A stretch of 64,000 nt of DNA from Ralstonia pickettii (GCF_001699815.1 NZ_MCGB01000096.1:1-64000); one strand, 5' to 3'; shown: positions 25,482 through 35,708, counted from the stretch's first letter. A program made the numbers and translations. Notes: a model not told the origin generated them from the letters alone.

Positions 25482-26861
25482 CTAGCGCACCATCACCGCA
25501 TTCCTGCCCGCGCGTTTTGCGTCGTAGAGGGCCATATCGGCTTGCATCAGTGCTTCAGATGTCGCGTCTGCGACCGGCGCGTGATCTGCGGACGGGGCGT
25601 AGGCAGCCACGCCAATGCTGACGGTCACGACACCGCGAACGGAGGGCGCAGGCAGGGCGGCCTGTTCGACCGCGCGACGCACCTGCTCGGCGATGACCTT
25701 GGCGCGTGAACGCTCAGTGTCTGCCAACAAAACGACAAACTCTTCGCCGCCATAGCGCGCCACCAAGTCGGTCGGGCGCTTTCCCGCAACGCGCGAGAGG
25801 ATGTTGGCAACCTCGACAAGACATGCGTCGCCCCTGCCATGCCCGTATGTGTCGTTGATCTGCTTGAAATGGTCGATGTCGATCATGAGCACCGACAGCG
25901 GTTGCCCCGTACGCCGCGCGCGTTTCGATTCGGCCGCCCAGCATCTGTCGAATGCTTGACGATTGCCGACCTGCGTCAGACCGTCCAGCAACGACTGCCG
26001 CTCAAGCCTGTGATTCGCAGCCATCAGCGCCCGATATAGCCGTGTGAAATCCGCAATCAGCATCGACAGTACAACCGCCGAGGACACCACACTGAGCAGC
26101 CGTGCCGCGTACCATCCCAGCGTATAACGAGCGCCACCATGCAGGGTCAACAACGAGTCGGCCAAGCCGACAGCAAGCGCCACAGTGACCCAGACATCCA
26201 CCGAGCGCCGGAGTCTGGTCAGCGCCAAATAGCCTGCAAGCGCAATGATGTTCGATCCGATCACGGGAACACCCAGGATGCGAACGAGGTTGACGTATGT
26301 CCCGCCCTGGATGAGCGGCGGTAAATAGTCGGTGCCCCAGATACAAATCGGCACCACGGCCGCTGCTGAAATCGGTCCCACCCACGGCAATGTTCGCAAC
26401 GCCAGCGTGAGCAGAGGGCTCGAGCGTCCGCGTTCATGGCAATACCGGCTCAGCGCCGCGAGCAGCAGCAACAGGGGATATCCGGAATGCCAGAAGGTCC
26501 ATAGCCACACCGCGGATTGAGGGCCGGCTCCGAGCAGACCGTCGGCACTGAATATGCCCGGGAACGTGGGCAATTGTGCAGCCGCCAGAAATGCCGCAAA
26601 AAAGTAGGCCCCGGCGAGCGCCCCATAAAAAGGCGTCTGGGCAAGGCGGGCACGCTGAAACAGCAAGTAGCCGGTCAGCCCTTCACTGAGGACGACCACC
26701 GTCAGGAACATGGGAAGAAACGGCCTGACCTCCGGCAACGCGCCTCGCGCATTACTGAAGACGATTACAGCCACGGCAACAATCATGGCGATGATCAGCG
26801 CGGCTGTGAGAATCTCGGTTCGCGAAGGCCGACCACTTTCCAGTTGTACTGCTTCAGTCAT
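25482..26861 (-). CDS. Membrane diguanylate cyclase (GGDEF protein)
   Basis: A 459-residue protein that should synthesise cyclic di-GMP. The N-terminal 275 residues hold about eight membrane helices in a MASE4-like sensor arrangement; a GGDEF domain follows (about 290-457). The active-site loop is YGGEEFVV, an accepted variant, and RPTD, five residues earlier, matches the RxxD inhibitory site for product feedback. The metal-binding DIDHFKQINDTYGH segment is intact. No EAL domain. It stands alone, about 530 bp from the LysR gene, and the signal sensed by the membrane part is unknown. Confidence 0.93.
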   Translation of the reverse strand: MTEAVQLESGRPSRTEILTAALIIAMIVAVAVIVFSNARGALPEVRPFLPMFLTVVVLSEGLTGYLLFQRARLAQTPFYGALAGAYFFAAFLAAAQLPTFPGIFSADGLLGAGPQSAVWLWTFWHSGYPLLLLLAALSRYCHERGRSSPLLTLALRTLPWVGPISAAAVVPICIWGTDYLPPLIQGGTYVNLVRILGVPVIGSNIIALAGYLALTRLRRSVDVWVTVALAVGLADSLLTLHGGARYTLGWYAARLLSVVSSAVVLSMLIADFTRLYRALMAANHRLERQSLLDGLTQVGNRQAFDRCWAAESKRARRTGQPLSVLMIDIDHFKQINDTYGHGRGDACLVEVANILSRVAGKRPTDLVARYGGEEFVVLLADTERSRAKVIAEQVRRAVEQAALPAPSVRGVVTVSIGVAAYAPSADHAPVADATSEALMQADMALYDAKRAGRNAVMVR

Positions 26862-27007
26862 GTCGTGCTAACTCGGGGTGTCGATGTGAATAATCGACGC
26901 GACATGCGCAGTCTTTAGCCCGTGCGCTGCCTGGGTGATCTCCAGCTCATGTCCGGACCCGTCGTTCCCGGCCGGCGCTTGCGTTCCGGGGCGTTGGACG
27001 CCGCGCA

Positions 27008-28315
27008 CTATCGCGCCGCCCATAGATGGAGATAAGACCCATCGGGGTCGTATTCGGAGGCCTGCTTGCGGACGTTGAACCGCCTGCCACCACGTGGGTC
27101 TGTGCCGCGCCCCGCGATATACAGCCAATTGCCCTGATTGCTGTACACGTCGTAGTCGACGAGTTGGGATTCGAACCACGCGGCACCGGCACGCCAGTCG
27201 CCTCCCAGCTCATGCACGAGGTAGCTGGCGACCACCTGTCTGAGCCTGTTGCTGAGGTAGCCGGTGGTATCCAGCTCGCGCATCGCGGCATCGACTAGCG
27301 GCTCGCCGGTCGATGCATGACGCCAGCGCTCGAAGCCCTGCGCATCTCGGCGCTCGGCGTGCTGCCGCACATCAGCGAGACCGCGCGCGCGGTACAGCCG
27401 AGACCCATGCTTGAGATGCAGAAAGCGGAAATAGTCTCGCCACAGCAGCTCGAACCATAGCCAGTAGCTCCCGTCGCTCTGCCCATGCGACTGCTCGAAC
27501 TGCTGCAGCTCTGCCATCACACGTCGGGGCGACAACGCACCGGTGGCCAGCCACGGCGACCATTTGCTCGAGAAGTCCAGACCAGCCAAGGCGTTGCGCG
27601 TGCGCTTGTACGTGTGAGGCAACTTGCGCTGCAGGTATCTGGCCAGGTGCCGAAGCCCCGCCGTCTCCCCTCCATCAAACTCCGGCGTGCCGTACGGAAA
27701 CGACGTGCGCGAATCCGCCGACAGCGTTTCGTTTGCAACGTGGGCCGGCGCGCGCAGCAGCCCGGGTGGAATGATGACGCCTGAGGGCCATGGCGGAAGG
27801 TGGGTTGGCGGTGGCAGAGGCGTCGAAGGTGCAATCCGCGCTTGTTCGAGCGCTTGCCTGAATGTTGTGAAAACAGCCGGCAGCGATTGAACCGGCCACG
27901 GCAGCGCAAGCGGATCGATCAGGCTACTCTGCCAGACGGTCTGCACGTGCAAACCCGCGCTTCGCACTTCGGCCACGTCTGCCTGCTCGTACGGCGCGGC
28001 GATGTCTTCGCAAAACACAGCGCTGGCGCCCACGGCATGCGCCAATGCGGGCAGAACCTTCCCAGGCGGCCCGTAGCACTCGACCAACCGGTTGCCAAGA
28101 TCGACCAACTGGCGGCTCAGATCGCGGAGCGCCGCCGCAAGTACGGCCCGGCGGTGAACACCCACACGTGCGAAGCCCCACAGCGTTTGCGCTTCGTAGT
28201 CGGCATGGCAGTAGACCGGGACGAGGTGCGTGGCCCCGCTCTCGCACGCGGCACGCAGTGCCGGCTGGTCGTGCAGTCGCAGATCGCTGCGGAACCAGAA
28301 CAACACGGTGCTCAA
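27008..28315 (-). CDS. Cryptochrome-DASH / photolyase-family flavoprotein
   Basis: A 435-residue photolyase-superfamily protein. The N-terminal Rossmann antenna domain begins [15 protein letters not shown]; the C-terminal FAD domain contains the DASH signature [18 protein letters not shown] then [20 protein letters not shown] proteins use FAD and methenyltetrahydrofolate and repair cyclobutane dimers in single-stranded DNA, some acting as sensors. The start is a TTG at 28315 behind GGAGAGG; it overlaps the stop of the 54-residue DUF2256 gene (TTGA), so translation is coupled. Last gene of a photolyase-DUF2256-cry operon. Confidence 0.9.
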   Translation of the reverse strand: MSTVLFWFRSDLRLHDQPALRAACESGATHLVPVYCHADYEAQTLWGFARVGVHRRAVLAAALRDLSRQLVDLGNRLVECYGPPGKVLPALAHAVGASAVFCEDIAAPYEQADVAEVRSAGLHVQTVWQSSLIDPLALPWPVQSLPAVFTTFRQALEQARIAPSTPLPPPTHLPPWPSGVIIPPGLLRAPAHVANETLSADSRTSFPYGTPEFDGGETAGLRHLARYLQRKLPHTYKRTRNALAGLDFSSKWSPWLATGALSPRRVMAELQQFEQSHGQSDGSYWLWFELLWRDYFRFLHLKHGSRLYRARGLADVRQHAERRDAQGFERWRHASTGEPLVDAAMRELDTTGYLSNRLRQVVASYLVHELGGDWRAGAAWFESQLVDYDVYSNQGNWLYIAGRGTDPRGGRRFNVRKQASEYDPDGSYLHLWAAR

Positions 28316-28476
28316 CGCGCCTCTCCATGCTGTGCCCTGCCCTGCTTGCCTTGTCTGCGACAACGTTCCGAGCAGTACTTCACCGCATCCCAGTCCCGCG
28401 CCCACTTTTTGCGCCAGGTGAATGACAAGCCGCAGTGCATGCAGCGCTTGTCCGGCAGGTTCAGCTTCTTGTGCAT
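28312..28476 (-). CDS. DUF2256 small zinc-ribbon-like protein
   Basis: A 54-residue protein beginning [16 protein letters not shown] and containing a second pair CSERC: the two Cys pairs (C12/C15 and C36/C40) and the central [17 protein letters not shown] are the hallmark of DUF2256, a tiny putative metal-binding family usually found beside photolyase/cryptochrome genes. It starts 8 bp after the stop of the photolyase gene and its stop overlaps the start of the cry gene by 3 bp. Function is not known; the consistent neighbourhood suggests a role in photolyase maturation or DNA contact, which is inference. Confidence 0.85.
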   Translation of the reverse strand: MHKKLNLPDKRCMHCGLSFTWRKKWARDWDAVKYCSERCRRQGKQGRAQHGEAR

Positions 28477-28484
28477 CGGCGCAT

Positions 28485-30035
28485 TCAAAAGTCGAGACTG
28501 AGTTGCGAATGCGCGGACGCATTCTCACGTGGGTTGCTGACACGGTCACGGCGCAAGCGCGAAGCGTGCCTCTTTACGATGGCCTCGTTGGCGACGTGAA
28601 CTTCCGGCCGCGCACGCAACGCATGGACGCGCATCTTGGCCTGCCGCGTTGCTGCCACAAGGTCGACCAGCGGAACGGGGATGTCTTCGCCCACCCGCAC
28701 ACCGCAGCGCGCCTGCACATCGGGCGGCATGCGCCAAGGCTGCAAGAGCCAAGCATCGGGCACGCGGCGCAGGGCCGGCAGCCAGCGCCTGACAAACCGG
28801 CCATGCGGGTCCTGGTCCTGCGCCTGCTTGATCGGGTTGTAGACGCGCGTGGTGTTAATGCCGGTGGTGCCGGCTTGCATCTGCATCTGGCTCCAGTGAA
28901 TTCCCGGCTCGTAATCGATGAACTGCCGGGCCAGCCAAACGCCCACCGGCCGCCAATGCAGCCATAGCGGGTAGGAAGCCACGGAGACAAGCATGGCCCG
29001 CATGCGAAAGTTGATCCATCCGGTCTCTCTCAGCATGGCAACACAGGCGTCCACCATCGGCCAGCCGGTGCGCCCGGCGACCAGGGCGGCAAAGTGGGTT
29101 GCGTTCCATGCGTCTTCGCGCAGGCCGTCGTAGCCGCGGTGCAGATTGCGGAACTCGATGGCGGGTTCGGATTCCAGCTTCTGGATGAAGTGGCAATGCC
29201 AATGCAGGCGGCTGACAAACGCAGCCAGCCCCTTACGCTGCCACACCGCATCCTCGTCTGTGCTGGCCCTGAGCTGGAGCACGCGTTGCTCGGTGGCCTG
29301 TACCACTTCGCGCATGCCGAGGCATCCGTATGCCAGGTAAGGAGACAGACGTGAGCAGGCGCTCGGCGCCGTCAAAGGCGAAGAGATGCCGCCCCGATAG
29401 TTCCGGCTTCGCTCGAACAGGAAATCGCGCAGCACTTCGCTGCCGCGCGCGCGTCCACCGCGCTGGCGGCGAGGTGGGGCATGTGTATCCAAGCCGAGGG
29501 CCTCGCACCCAGGCCAGTCCATCGCCGGCCATGGCAGCATGACATCGCTAAGGGCGCCCACCCCGGGCGCAGGCACGCAGGGCGCGTACATATGTTCCGC
29601 CCAGCGGTCGTGCCAGACGTCTCGCATCGGCAAGCGCCGCACCACGCCGTGCTGGGGCCACTCGCGCCAGGTTACGCCGTGATCTAGGCACCAGCGTGCG
29701 ACGGCCTTGTCGCGCGCGAACGTATGACCGTTGCCGGTTTCCTCGTGAGACACCAGGTGACTGAAGGCCGCGGCCGCATGCAGCCGCCCGAATACCTCCG
29801 TCACTTCGCCCACGGCGACTTGCAACCGTGCGCCGCATGCACGCAGTTGCTGCGCAAGATCGTGCAGGCATTCCTGGATAAAGAGATAGTGCTGGGATGC
29901 GGCGTCCGGCTGCGCCCACAGGCTTGGCTCGATGACGTACAAACACAAGACTTTTCCCCGGCGCGCGGCGTGGACCAGCGGGGCGTGGTCGTGCACCCGC
30001 AGGTCGCGCTTGAACCAGACGATGGTGTAGCTCAT
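28485..30035 (-). CDS. Deoxyribodipyrimidine photolyase / cryptochrome-family protein
   Basis: A 516-residue photolyase-superfamily protein: antenna domain from [16 protein letters not shown] (to about 135) and FAD-binding domain (about 230-480) with [27 protein letters not shown] and the cofactor-contacting [17 protein letters not shown]. Light-driven repair of UV pyrimidine dimers is the likely activity. The C-terminal 50 residues are basic and longer than in E. coli PhrB. It differs clearly from the DASH protein encoded downstream, so the two are not duplicates. First gene of the operon; a possible -10 (TATACT) lies at 30083-30078, with no good -35, as expected for a regulated promoter. 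Confidence 0.88.
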   Translation of the reverse strand: MSYTIVWFKRDLRVHDHAPLVHAARRGKVLCLYVIEPSLWAQPDAASQHYLFIQECLHDLAQQLRACGARLQVAVGEVTEVFGRLHAAAAFSHLVSHEETGNGHTFARDKAVARWCLDHGVTWREWPQHGVVRRLPMRDVWHDRWAEHMYAPCVPAPGVGALSDVMLPWPAMDWPGCEALGLDTHAPPRRQRGGRARGSEVLRDFLFERSRNYRGGISSPLTAPSACSRLSPYLAYGCLGMREVVQATEQRVLQLRASTDEDAVWQRKGLAAFVSRLHWHCHFIQKLESEPAIEFRNLHRGYDGLREDAWNATHFAALVAGRTGWPMVDACVAMLRETGWINFRMRAMLVSVASYPLWLHWRPVGVWLARQFIDYEPGIHWSQMQMQAGTTGINTTRVYNPIKQAQDQDPHGRFVRRWLPALRRVPDAWLLQPWRMPPDVQARCGVRVGEDIPVPLVDLVAATRQAKMRVHALRARPEVHVANEAIVKRHASRLRRDRVSNPRENASAHSQLSLDF

Positions 30036-30219
30036 TGATCTTCAGCGGCTTGCAGCGCGGCTTGATCGCGTCGCCTGAGTATAAGGACGCCGGGTCCCGC
30101 AATGAACGACCCACCGCGCTGGCCGAGCACGAATTTCCAACGCATTACCAATTCAAATCGCCCCGCCACGTCGTTGAAAAACGTTTCGTGATCTGGCGAG
30201 GCGAAGCTCCAAATTACGC

Positions 30220-31086
30220 TCAGGCGTTGGCCACAAAGCGCGCCACATCTGAAAGCACAGGCCCGAGAAACTGCAGCGGCGAGGCCAGTGCGGCCACGAG
30301 TGTTTTATGGTCCAGGCGCGGGTAGACCTTGAGTTCCACGGGGTGCCGATACTCGGTCAGGCGTTCGGCGAGTGAAAGCGTATTTCGCCGGACATCCACA
30401 TATGCATCGTGCTCGCCGGTGAGCAGCAACGCCGGGGGCAACCAATCCTGGCGCACGTGGAACAACGGCTGGCTATCCGCTGTTTCATTCGGATGGTTGA
30501 ACACGGGCCGCACGTCGGCCGCTTGAATCGGCAGGAAGTTGTAAGGACCGGCCATGCCGATCCAGCCCGACAGCGTTTCAATGCGCAAACCCTGCATCGC
30601 CAACCAGCGGCTGTCGGTTGCCAGCATCGCGGCGTTGTAGGCGCCTGCGCTGTGCCCGGCAACGAACAAGCGCGCGTCGGCATAGCCCTGCCGATCCAGC
30701 CACCGTCGGGCAAAGGCCGTGGCGGCGGCACAGTCAAGCAGGAAGTCCGGGTAGCGCACCTCGGGATACAGCCTGTAGTCAGCAACCATTGCGATCGACC
30801 CAGCCGCGGCCAACGCTTCGCCAACGAACGCGTAATCCTTGCGGTCGCCCTCTCGCCACGATCCGCCGTAGAAGAAAACAACCGCCCGGGGCGGCCCTTC
30901 CATCGGGCGAACCGGCCGGTAGACGTCCAGCCTTTGCCGCGGATGTGCGCCGTAGGGCAGGCCAAGCGCCGGCACACTTGCGTCGGACGTAGACACAGCG
31001 TTGAGAACATCCAGGGCCGAACACCCTGCCAGGCTCGCCAACGCGGTTCCCATCCATGCTCGACGGGTCACGCCACGCATCGGCAT
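30220..31086 (-). CDS. Alpha/beta hydrolase, putative lipoprotein esterase
   Basis: A 288-residue alpha/beta-hydrolase of the carboxylesterase/BD-FAE-like type. A basic N-terminus with RR and a lipobox (ALASLAGC, Cys22) indicate export and lipid anchoring. The oxyanion motif reads FFYGGSW (HGG-like), the nucleophile is S146 in GHSAGA, and EHDAYVD and RLDHKTL supply the acid and histidine. It lies 184 bp upstream of the photolyase gene on the same strand. Related esterases accompany light-induced clusters in other bacteria, but the substrate here is unknown. Confidence 0.87.
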   Translation of the reverse strand: MPMRGVTRRAWMGTALASLAGCSALDVLNAVSTSDASVPALGLPYGAHPRQRLDVYRPVRPMEGPPRAVVFFYGGSWREGDRKDYAFVGEALAAAGSIAMVADYRLYPEVRYPDFLLDCAAATAFARRWLDRQGYADARLFVAGHSAGAYNAAMLATDSRWLAMQGLRIETLSGWIGMAGPYNFLPIQAADVRPVFNHPNETADSQPLFHVRQDWLPPALLLTGEHDAYVDVRRNTLSLAERLTEYRHPVELKVYPRLDHKTLVAALASPLQFLGPVLSDVARFVANA

Positions 31087-31520
31087 CCTCCATGCGGCAC
31101 CAAAGCCGGGCGAACGCGCAGATGGCGGTCAGTGCCGCCCATGCTCGATGGGATACGGATCAAGTGGAAGCGCATACAGTTTCAGGTCAAGGCAAGACGT
31201 TCGACCGTATACGCGCGTTTTCGGGGGTTGGATGCGCTGTCCTGAATGGATCGGCCAACGGCATGATCCATCGGCATGTGGCGGTGCCACACGGTAGACC
31301 GCCCTGACCGAGACGGCCCGTGCCGGCGTATCGCACGACCAGGTAAGAAGAACACGTCATACATCGACCTCGCCGCCTCCATCGGCGTATCACCTTCATG
31401 GCCCTGCAATCCGTATGGACCCGTTTTTCTTCCGCTCGATATCGACGACAATAGCGGCTGTGCCGGTGCGTTGGTCCCGATGACCGCGCCGGCATCCAAC
31501 CATTGAACGGGAAAAACGCC
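31087..31520. other. Intergenic region between hydrolase and carbonic anhydrase
   Basis: 434 bp separating divergently read genes. No protein-like frame with a plausible start, no strong sigma-70 promoter and no repeat was found in it. Confidence 0.5.
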
Positions 31521-32180
31521 ATGCGCGACATCATTGACGGTTTCCTGCGCTTTCAGCGCGACATCTATCCGCAACGGGTAGAGCTTTTCAAACAACTTGC
31601 GACATCACAGAACCCCAAGGCGCTGTTCGTGACCTGCTCGGACAGCCGCGTCGTTCCAGAACTGCTGACACAACGCGAACCCGGTGAGCTGTTTGTCATC
31701 CGCAACGCGGGCAACATCGTGCCATCGTATGGCCCGGAGCCGGGCGGCGTTTCGGCCACAGTCGAATATGCCGTTGCGGTGCTGGGCGTGCAGGACATCG
31801 TGATCTGCGGCCACTCCGACTGCGGTGCGATGGGCGCCATCTCGCGCTGCACCTGTCTTGACCACCTGCCGGCCGTGGCCAACTGGCTGCGCCACTCAGA
31901 CGCCGCCAAGGTCATCAACGCAGCGCATACGTTCGACTCGCCCCGAGCCAAGCTGGACGGCCTCGTTCGTGAAAACGTGATCGCACAGCTTGCCAACCTG
32001 CGCACGCACCCGTCGGTTGCGCTCGCCCTCGAGCAAGGCCGCATGAACCTGCATGGCTGGGTGTATGACATCGAGAGAGGCAGCATCGACGCGCTGGATG
32101 GATCGACGCGCCGCTTTGTGCCGCTTGCGGAATCCCCCACCACGGTGGCGGTCACGTCACGCAGCCAGCGGCAAGGCTGA
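31521..32180 (+). CDS. Beta-class carbonic anhydrase
   Basis: A 219-residue zinc enzyme interconverting CO2 and bicarbonate. Zinc ligands and the Asp/Arg dyad are seen at C39, D41 and R43 ([11 protein letters not shown]), and at H98 and C101 (CGHSDCGAM). Numbering agrees with E. coli Can. ATG 31521 ([14 protein letters not shown]) is preferred over an upstream TTG. It is the only plus-strand gene in its neighbourhood. Bicarbonate is bound in the active site of cyclopropane-fatty-acid synthase, encoded in the same island, but a functional link is speculative. Confidence 0.94.
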   Translation: MRDIIDGFLRFQRDIYPQRVELFKQLATSQNPKALFVTCSDSRVVPELLTQREPGELFVIRNAGNIVPSYGPEPGGVSATVEYAVAVLGVQDIVICGHSDCGAMGAISRCTCLDHLPAVANWLRHSDAAKVINAAHTFDSPRAKLDGLVRENVIAQLANLRTHPSVALALEQGRMNLHGWVYDIERGSIDALDGSTRRFVPLAESPTTVAVTSRSQRQG

Positions 32181-32267
32181 CGAGCACTGCCGGGGCCTTC
32201 GGGCACCGGTCGCTCCCGGCCACGCGGCGGGTGTAGTTCCCCCCGCCGCTCAATATCAATCTGCGGG

Positions 32268-33188
32268 TTACCGGGTAACGGGATGCTTATCCTGCACCAG
32301 CAGACCCGCCAGCGCCTCCTCCAGGTTCGGAAAGCGGAAGCGATAGCCGGCCTCCAAGGCCCGCCGCGGTTGCAGACGCTGACTGCCCAGCAGCAACACT
32401 GACATTTCGCCCAGCGCCATTCGCAATACCCAGGCAGGAACCGACAGGAACATCGGCCTGCGCAGGGTCGCCGCCAGCGTGCTGGCAAAGTCTGCGTTTC
32501 TGACGAGGTCCGGTGCGCACGCATTGAAGGCGCCCCAGCAATCGGCGTGGTGCAAAAGGAAATCGATCAGACCGACCACGTCGTCAAGATGAATCCACGG
32601 CATCCATTGACGCCCATTGCCGAGCCGACCGCCAAGCCCCATGCTGAATGGCAGACGCAGCCTGGGCAACATGCCGCCGTCGCTTGCAAACACGGGCGCG
32701 GTGCGCAGTAACACGACACGCATGCCGAGCGCCTCGGCACGGCGCGCTTCCTCCTCCCACGCGACGCAGAGTTGACTGCCAAAGTCGTCCTTGCCAGCGC
32801 GGCTGTCTTCATCCAGGGGCTCCTGCCCCCGATCGCCATACCAGCCGGTGGCAGATCCGGAAACAAGCACGCGAGGGGGCTGCTTGCAACGGCCGAGCCA
32901 GTCCACGAGTTCACGGGTCAGATCGACCCGGCTGCGCCACAGAATTCTTCGTCGCGGCGCACTCCACGGGCGATCGGCAATCGGCGCGCCCGCCAGATTG
33001 ATGACCGCATCCAATGGCGCAGCACCGTCCAGCTCTCGCAGCGTTGCAATGCCGCGCGCACCGGCACACAGCCGCGCGACGCGTTCAGGCGTACGGCTCC
33101 AGACAACCAGATCGTGCCCCTGCGCCTGCCAGTGGCGGCACAGTGCCCGCCCGATCAATCCGGTGCCTCCAGTCAGCAGGATGCGCAC
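32268..33188 (-). CDS. TIGR01777-family NAD(P)-binding epimerase-like protein
   Basis: A 306-residue atypical short-chain dehydrogenase (YfcH/SDR39U1 type). The N-terminal dinucleotide motif is GGTGLIG (residues 7-13), followed by NLAGAPI, the SGSATGWYGDRG segment with the Tyr of the active-site region, and the C-terminal DUF1731 domain (about 250-300). The reaction is not established for the family. It begins 34 bp after the FeS-photolyase gene on the same strand and is probably its operon partner; homologues occur in light-induced gene sets. Confidence 0.9.
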   Translation of the reverse strand: MRILLTGGTGLIGRALCRHWQAQGHDLVVWSRTPERVARLCAGARGIATLRELDGAAPLDAVINLAGAPIADRPWSAPRRRILWRSRVDLTRELVDWLGRCKQPPRVLVSGSATGWYGDRGQEPLDEDSRAGKDDFGSQLCVAWEEEARRAEALGMRVVLLRTAPVFASDGGMLPRLRLPFSMGLGGRLGNGRQWMPWIHLDDVVGLIDFLLHHADCWGAFNACAPDLVRNADFASTLAATLRRPMFLSVPAWVLRMALGEMSVLLLGSQRLQPRRALEAGYRFRFPNLEEALAGLLVQDKHPVTR

Positions 33189-33222
33189 GATGGAACGACC
33201 TCCTTATTGCGGTTCAACGCAG

Positions 33223-34764
33223 TCATAACGCCTCGAGACTTGCGCGCACTTCTTCGGCGCGCTTGCGCAGGGCGTCGCGCTCTTCGGGTTCCATCTTGGC
33301 GAGTTGTCGATACACCATCGACAGCCGCGGGTTACGGCCGAACACTTCACTGTGGCGCGCAAAGAAATCCCAGTACAACGCGTTGTATGGGCATGCGCGC
33401 TCACCGACACGCTGCTTGCTGTCGTAGTGGCAGCCCTTGCAGTAATCGCTCATGCGGGAAAGATAAGCGGCACTGCTGACATACGGCTTGGTGGCAATGC
33501 GGCCGCCGTCTGCCCATTGGCTCATGCCCACCGTATTCGGCAGCTCCACCCATTCGAATGCGTCGATGTACACGCCGAGGTACCAGCGGTGCACCTCGTC
33601 GGGTGCGATTCCCGCCAGCAAGGCGAAGTTGCCGATCACCATGAGGCGTTGAATGTGATGGGCATGGGCCGTTTGCAACGATTGGCCGATGGCGAGTTGC
33701 AGGCAGCGCATCTGCGTCTTTCCGCTCCAGAACCAGGATGGCAGCGGCGCATTGTGATTCAGCACGTTGCACGAAGCGTATCCGGGCATCTGCGCCCAGT
33801 AGATGCCGCGTACATATTCGCGCCAGCCCAGAATCTGGCGGATAAACCCCTCCACGGCAGGCAATGGCGCCCTGCCATGCCGATACGCTGCCTCGGCGCG
33901 ATCGATCACCTCGCGCGGATTCAGCATCTTCACGTTGAGGGAAAAGGACAGCAACGAGTGGAACAACCGCTGGTGGCTGCTGCTCATGGCGTCTTCAAAA
34001 TCGCCAAAGTGCGGCAGCACCTGCTCGACAAATGCGTCCAGGCAGGCCAGCGCCTCGGTGCGGTTCAGAGGCCACCGGAATGCCCCGGCCTGCGGGTTGC
34101 CGAACGACTTCACACCGCTGCGCTCAACGGTTTCCCACAACGCCCGGTGGTCATGCACAGGACGCGCGTCGGCAGGCTCGGGGGGCGAGCCGCGCCAAGG
34201 CTTGCGGTTGTCATGATCGAAATTCCACTGCCCACTTTCCGGCGCCCCCGTGCCGTCGAGCAGCACGCCAAAACGACGTCGCATCTCGCGATAAAACCGC
34301 TCCATCAGCCACTGCTTGCGGCCTTCAAACATGGCAGCCAGCTCATGCCTGCCCGTCAGGAAGTGTTCGGTATCGACTTCGCTCGTCGACAGCGACTGCG
34401 CTTCGCCCCAACGACGCAACTGTTCATCCAGGCGCCACTCGTCCGGAGATTGCCATTCGACCCGCTCGGCGCCGTAGTGCCTGGCGAGCGCCGCGAGATT
34501 CTCGGTCACGGACTGGCGGTTGCTTTCATCGTCGATCGCCACATACCGCACGCGGTGACCCGCCGCCCGAAGACCGCGTGCAAAGTCGCGCATGGCTGCA
34601 AAGATGGCGAGGATCTTTTGCGCGTGGTGCAGCACGTAATCGGTTTCTTGCCGCACCTCCATCAGCACGTAGACCACGTCCGCGTCCGCGTCCGCAAACC
34701 ATGAATGCTGCGGGTTGAGCTGATCGCCCAGCACCAGCCGAAGAATCTTGGCGCTCTGGTTCAT
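33223..34764 (-). CDS. Iron-sulfur photolyase (FeS-BCP / prokaryotic 6-4 type)
   Basis: A 513-residue cryptochrome/photolyase-related protein of the FeS-BCP group, which repairs (6-4) photoproducts using FAD, a lumazine antenna and a [4Fe-4S] cluster. The four cluster cysteines are present: C354 (QMRCLQ), C442 and C445 (YCKGC), C458 (ACPY), spaced exactly as C350/C438/C441/C454 in Agrobacterium PhrB. The opening RLVLGDQLNPQHSW is typical. ATG 34764 is chosen; an in-frame GTG six codons upstream is possible. Followed after 34 bp by the TIGR01777 gene. Confidence 0.93.
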   Translation of the reverse strand: MNQSAKILRLVLGDQLNPQHSWFADADADVVYVLMEVRQETDYVLHHAQKILAIFAAMRDFARGLRAAGHRVRYVAIDDESNRQSVTENLAALARHYGAERVEWQSPDEWRLDEQLRRWGEAQSLSTSEVDTEHFLTGRHELAAMFEGRKQWLMERFYREMRRRFGVLLDGTGAPESGQWNFDHDNRKPWRGSPPEPADARPVHDHRALWETVERSGVKSFGNPQAGAFRWPLNRTEALACLDAFVEQVLPHFGDFEDAMSSSHQRLFHSLLSFSLNVKMLNPREVIDRAEAAYRHGRAPLPAVEGFIRQILGWREYVRGIYWAQMPGYASCNVLNHNAPLPSWFWSGKTQMRCLQLAIGQSLQTAHAHHIQRLMVIGNFALLAGIAPDEVHRWYLGVYIDAFEWVELPNTVGMSQWADGGRIATKPYVSSAAYLSRMSDYCKGCHYDSKQRVGERACPYNALYWDFFARHSEVFGRNPRLSMVYRQLAKMEPEERDALRKRAEEVRASLEAL

Positions 34765-34841
34765 GTCATTGTTCGGTGGCACATGGCGCCACGGCTTTGC
34801 GCCGCGTGCTCGCTTTCGGTCGTGTGCATACGCCCTCGCCG

Positions 34842-35447
34842 CTACTGAGACGGATCCTGCCGCCCATGGGATACCGAGATGAGCGCGTTTGTATCAATGC
34901 CCAGCGCACGTGCACGCGCGAGGATCGCCTCGCGCTGCGCGGGTTCGAGTTGCTTGTCCCGCGTCAACACCCAGCAGTAGCTGCGGTCCGGCCCGACAAC
35001 CAGCGCCCAGCGATAGCCCGGATCGAGCGCCGCCACGTGATAGCCGCCGTAGAACGGACCGAAGAAGGACACCTTCAACGAGCCGGTATCGTGGCTGCCA
35101 ACGAACAGCGCTTTGCCGACCGCCTCGCGCCACTCGCTCTTCGCAGGATCGAAGCCACGATTGACCACACGCACACTGCCGTCAGGTTGGAGCTGGTACG
35201 TGGCCGACACGTCGGTCAAGCCGCGCTCGAACGAGTGATCGAGCCGTGCCTGCTCGTACCAGCGCCCCTGATACCGTTGAAGATCAAACGGCGTAACAGC
35301 AGTGATGCCTTCGGGCGGGCTCGTCGGCACACAGCCTGCCAGAAGCGTCGCGCCCGCGAGTAGCGGCACCAGCCATTGCAGGCACGCACGCACTGCACGC
35401 AACCCATGCTTCGCGAGTTGAAACGTGTATGTCAACGCATCTGCCAT
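34842..35447 (-). CDS. Bacterial lipocalin lipoprotein (Blc-like), copy A
   Basis: A 201-residue outer-membrane lipocalin. The signal peptide ends in a lipobox (AGATLLAGC, Cys about 38); the first lipocalin motif is YQGRWYEQARLDHSFERG, and the third conserved region RDKQLEPA follows YCWVLT. These calycins carry lysophospholipids or fatty acids and respond to envelope stress. ATG 35447 has GGGAGAAATTGA before it. It lies 77 bp upstream of the FeS-photolyase gene on the same strand and may be cotranscribed. A second, diverged lipocalin is at 36278. Confidence 0.9.
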   Translation of the reverse strand: MADALTYTFQLAKHGLRAVRACLQWLVPLLAGATLLAGCVPTSPPEGITAVTPFDLQRYQGRWYEQARLDHSFERGLTDVSATYQLQPDGSVRVVNRGFDPAKSEWREAVGKALFVGSHDTGSLKVSFFGPFYGGYHVAALDPGYRWALVVGPDRSYCWVLTRDKQLEPAQREAILARARALGIDTNALISVSHGRQDPSQ

Positions 35448-35684
35448 TCAATTTCTCCCAACCTGAATGCCGCCCATGCCGACATGAAACGCTGCACGAC
35501 GCAGCGCGTCAACGGATTGCAACAGAACTACCGGCGCATTCCCGCCAATGAACAGGCTTTGCGTTGGCAAATTCGTCTACACCAGATCAATCCTGCTATC
35601 GACCGGTGTGAGCCGTGAGCACGATTTGCATCGAGAAAATTTCGTATCAGCGTTTCCGCGTCAGAGGCTCTGTCAGTAGACTTG

Positions 35685-35708
35685 TCAAGCAGTTTGTTCA
35701 ACGCTTGA
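35685..35708. promoter_or_regulatory. Inverted repeat ahead of the chalcone-isomerase-like gene
   Basis: TCAAGC-N12-GCTTGA, ending 22 bp before the ATG at 35730, within the 282-bp divergent spacer between lipocalin A and the plus-strand gene. The inside also reads TTGTTCAA. Could be an operator; no binding protein can be assigned. Confidence 0.3.

Noticed and set aside
33304-34704. A 466-codon open frame antisense to the FeS photolyase gene
   Set aside because: No ribosome-binding site or domain; the minus strand has the conserved FeS cysteines.
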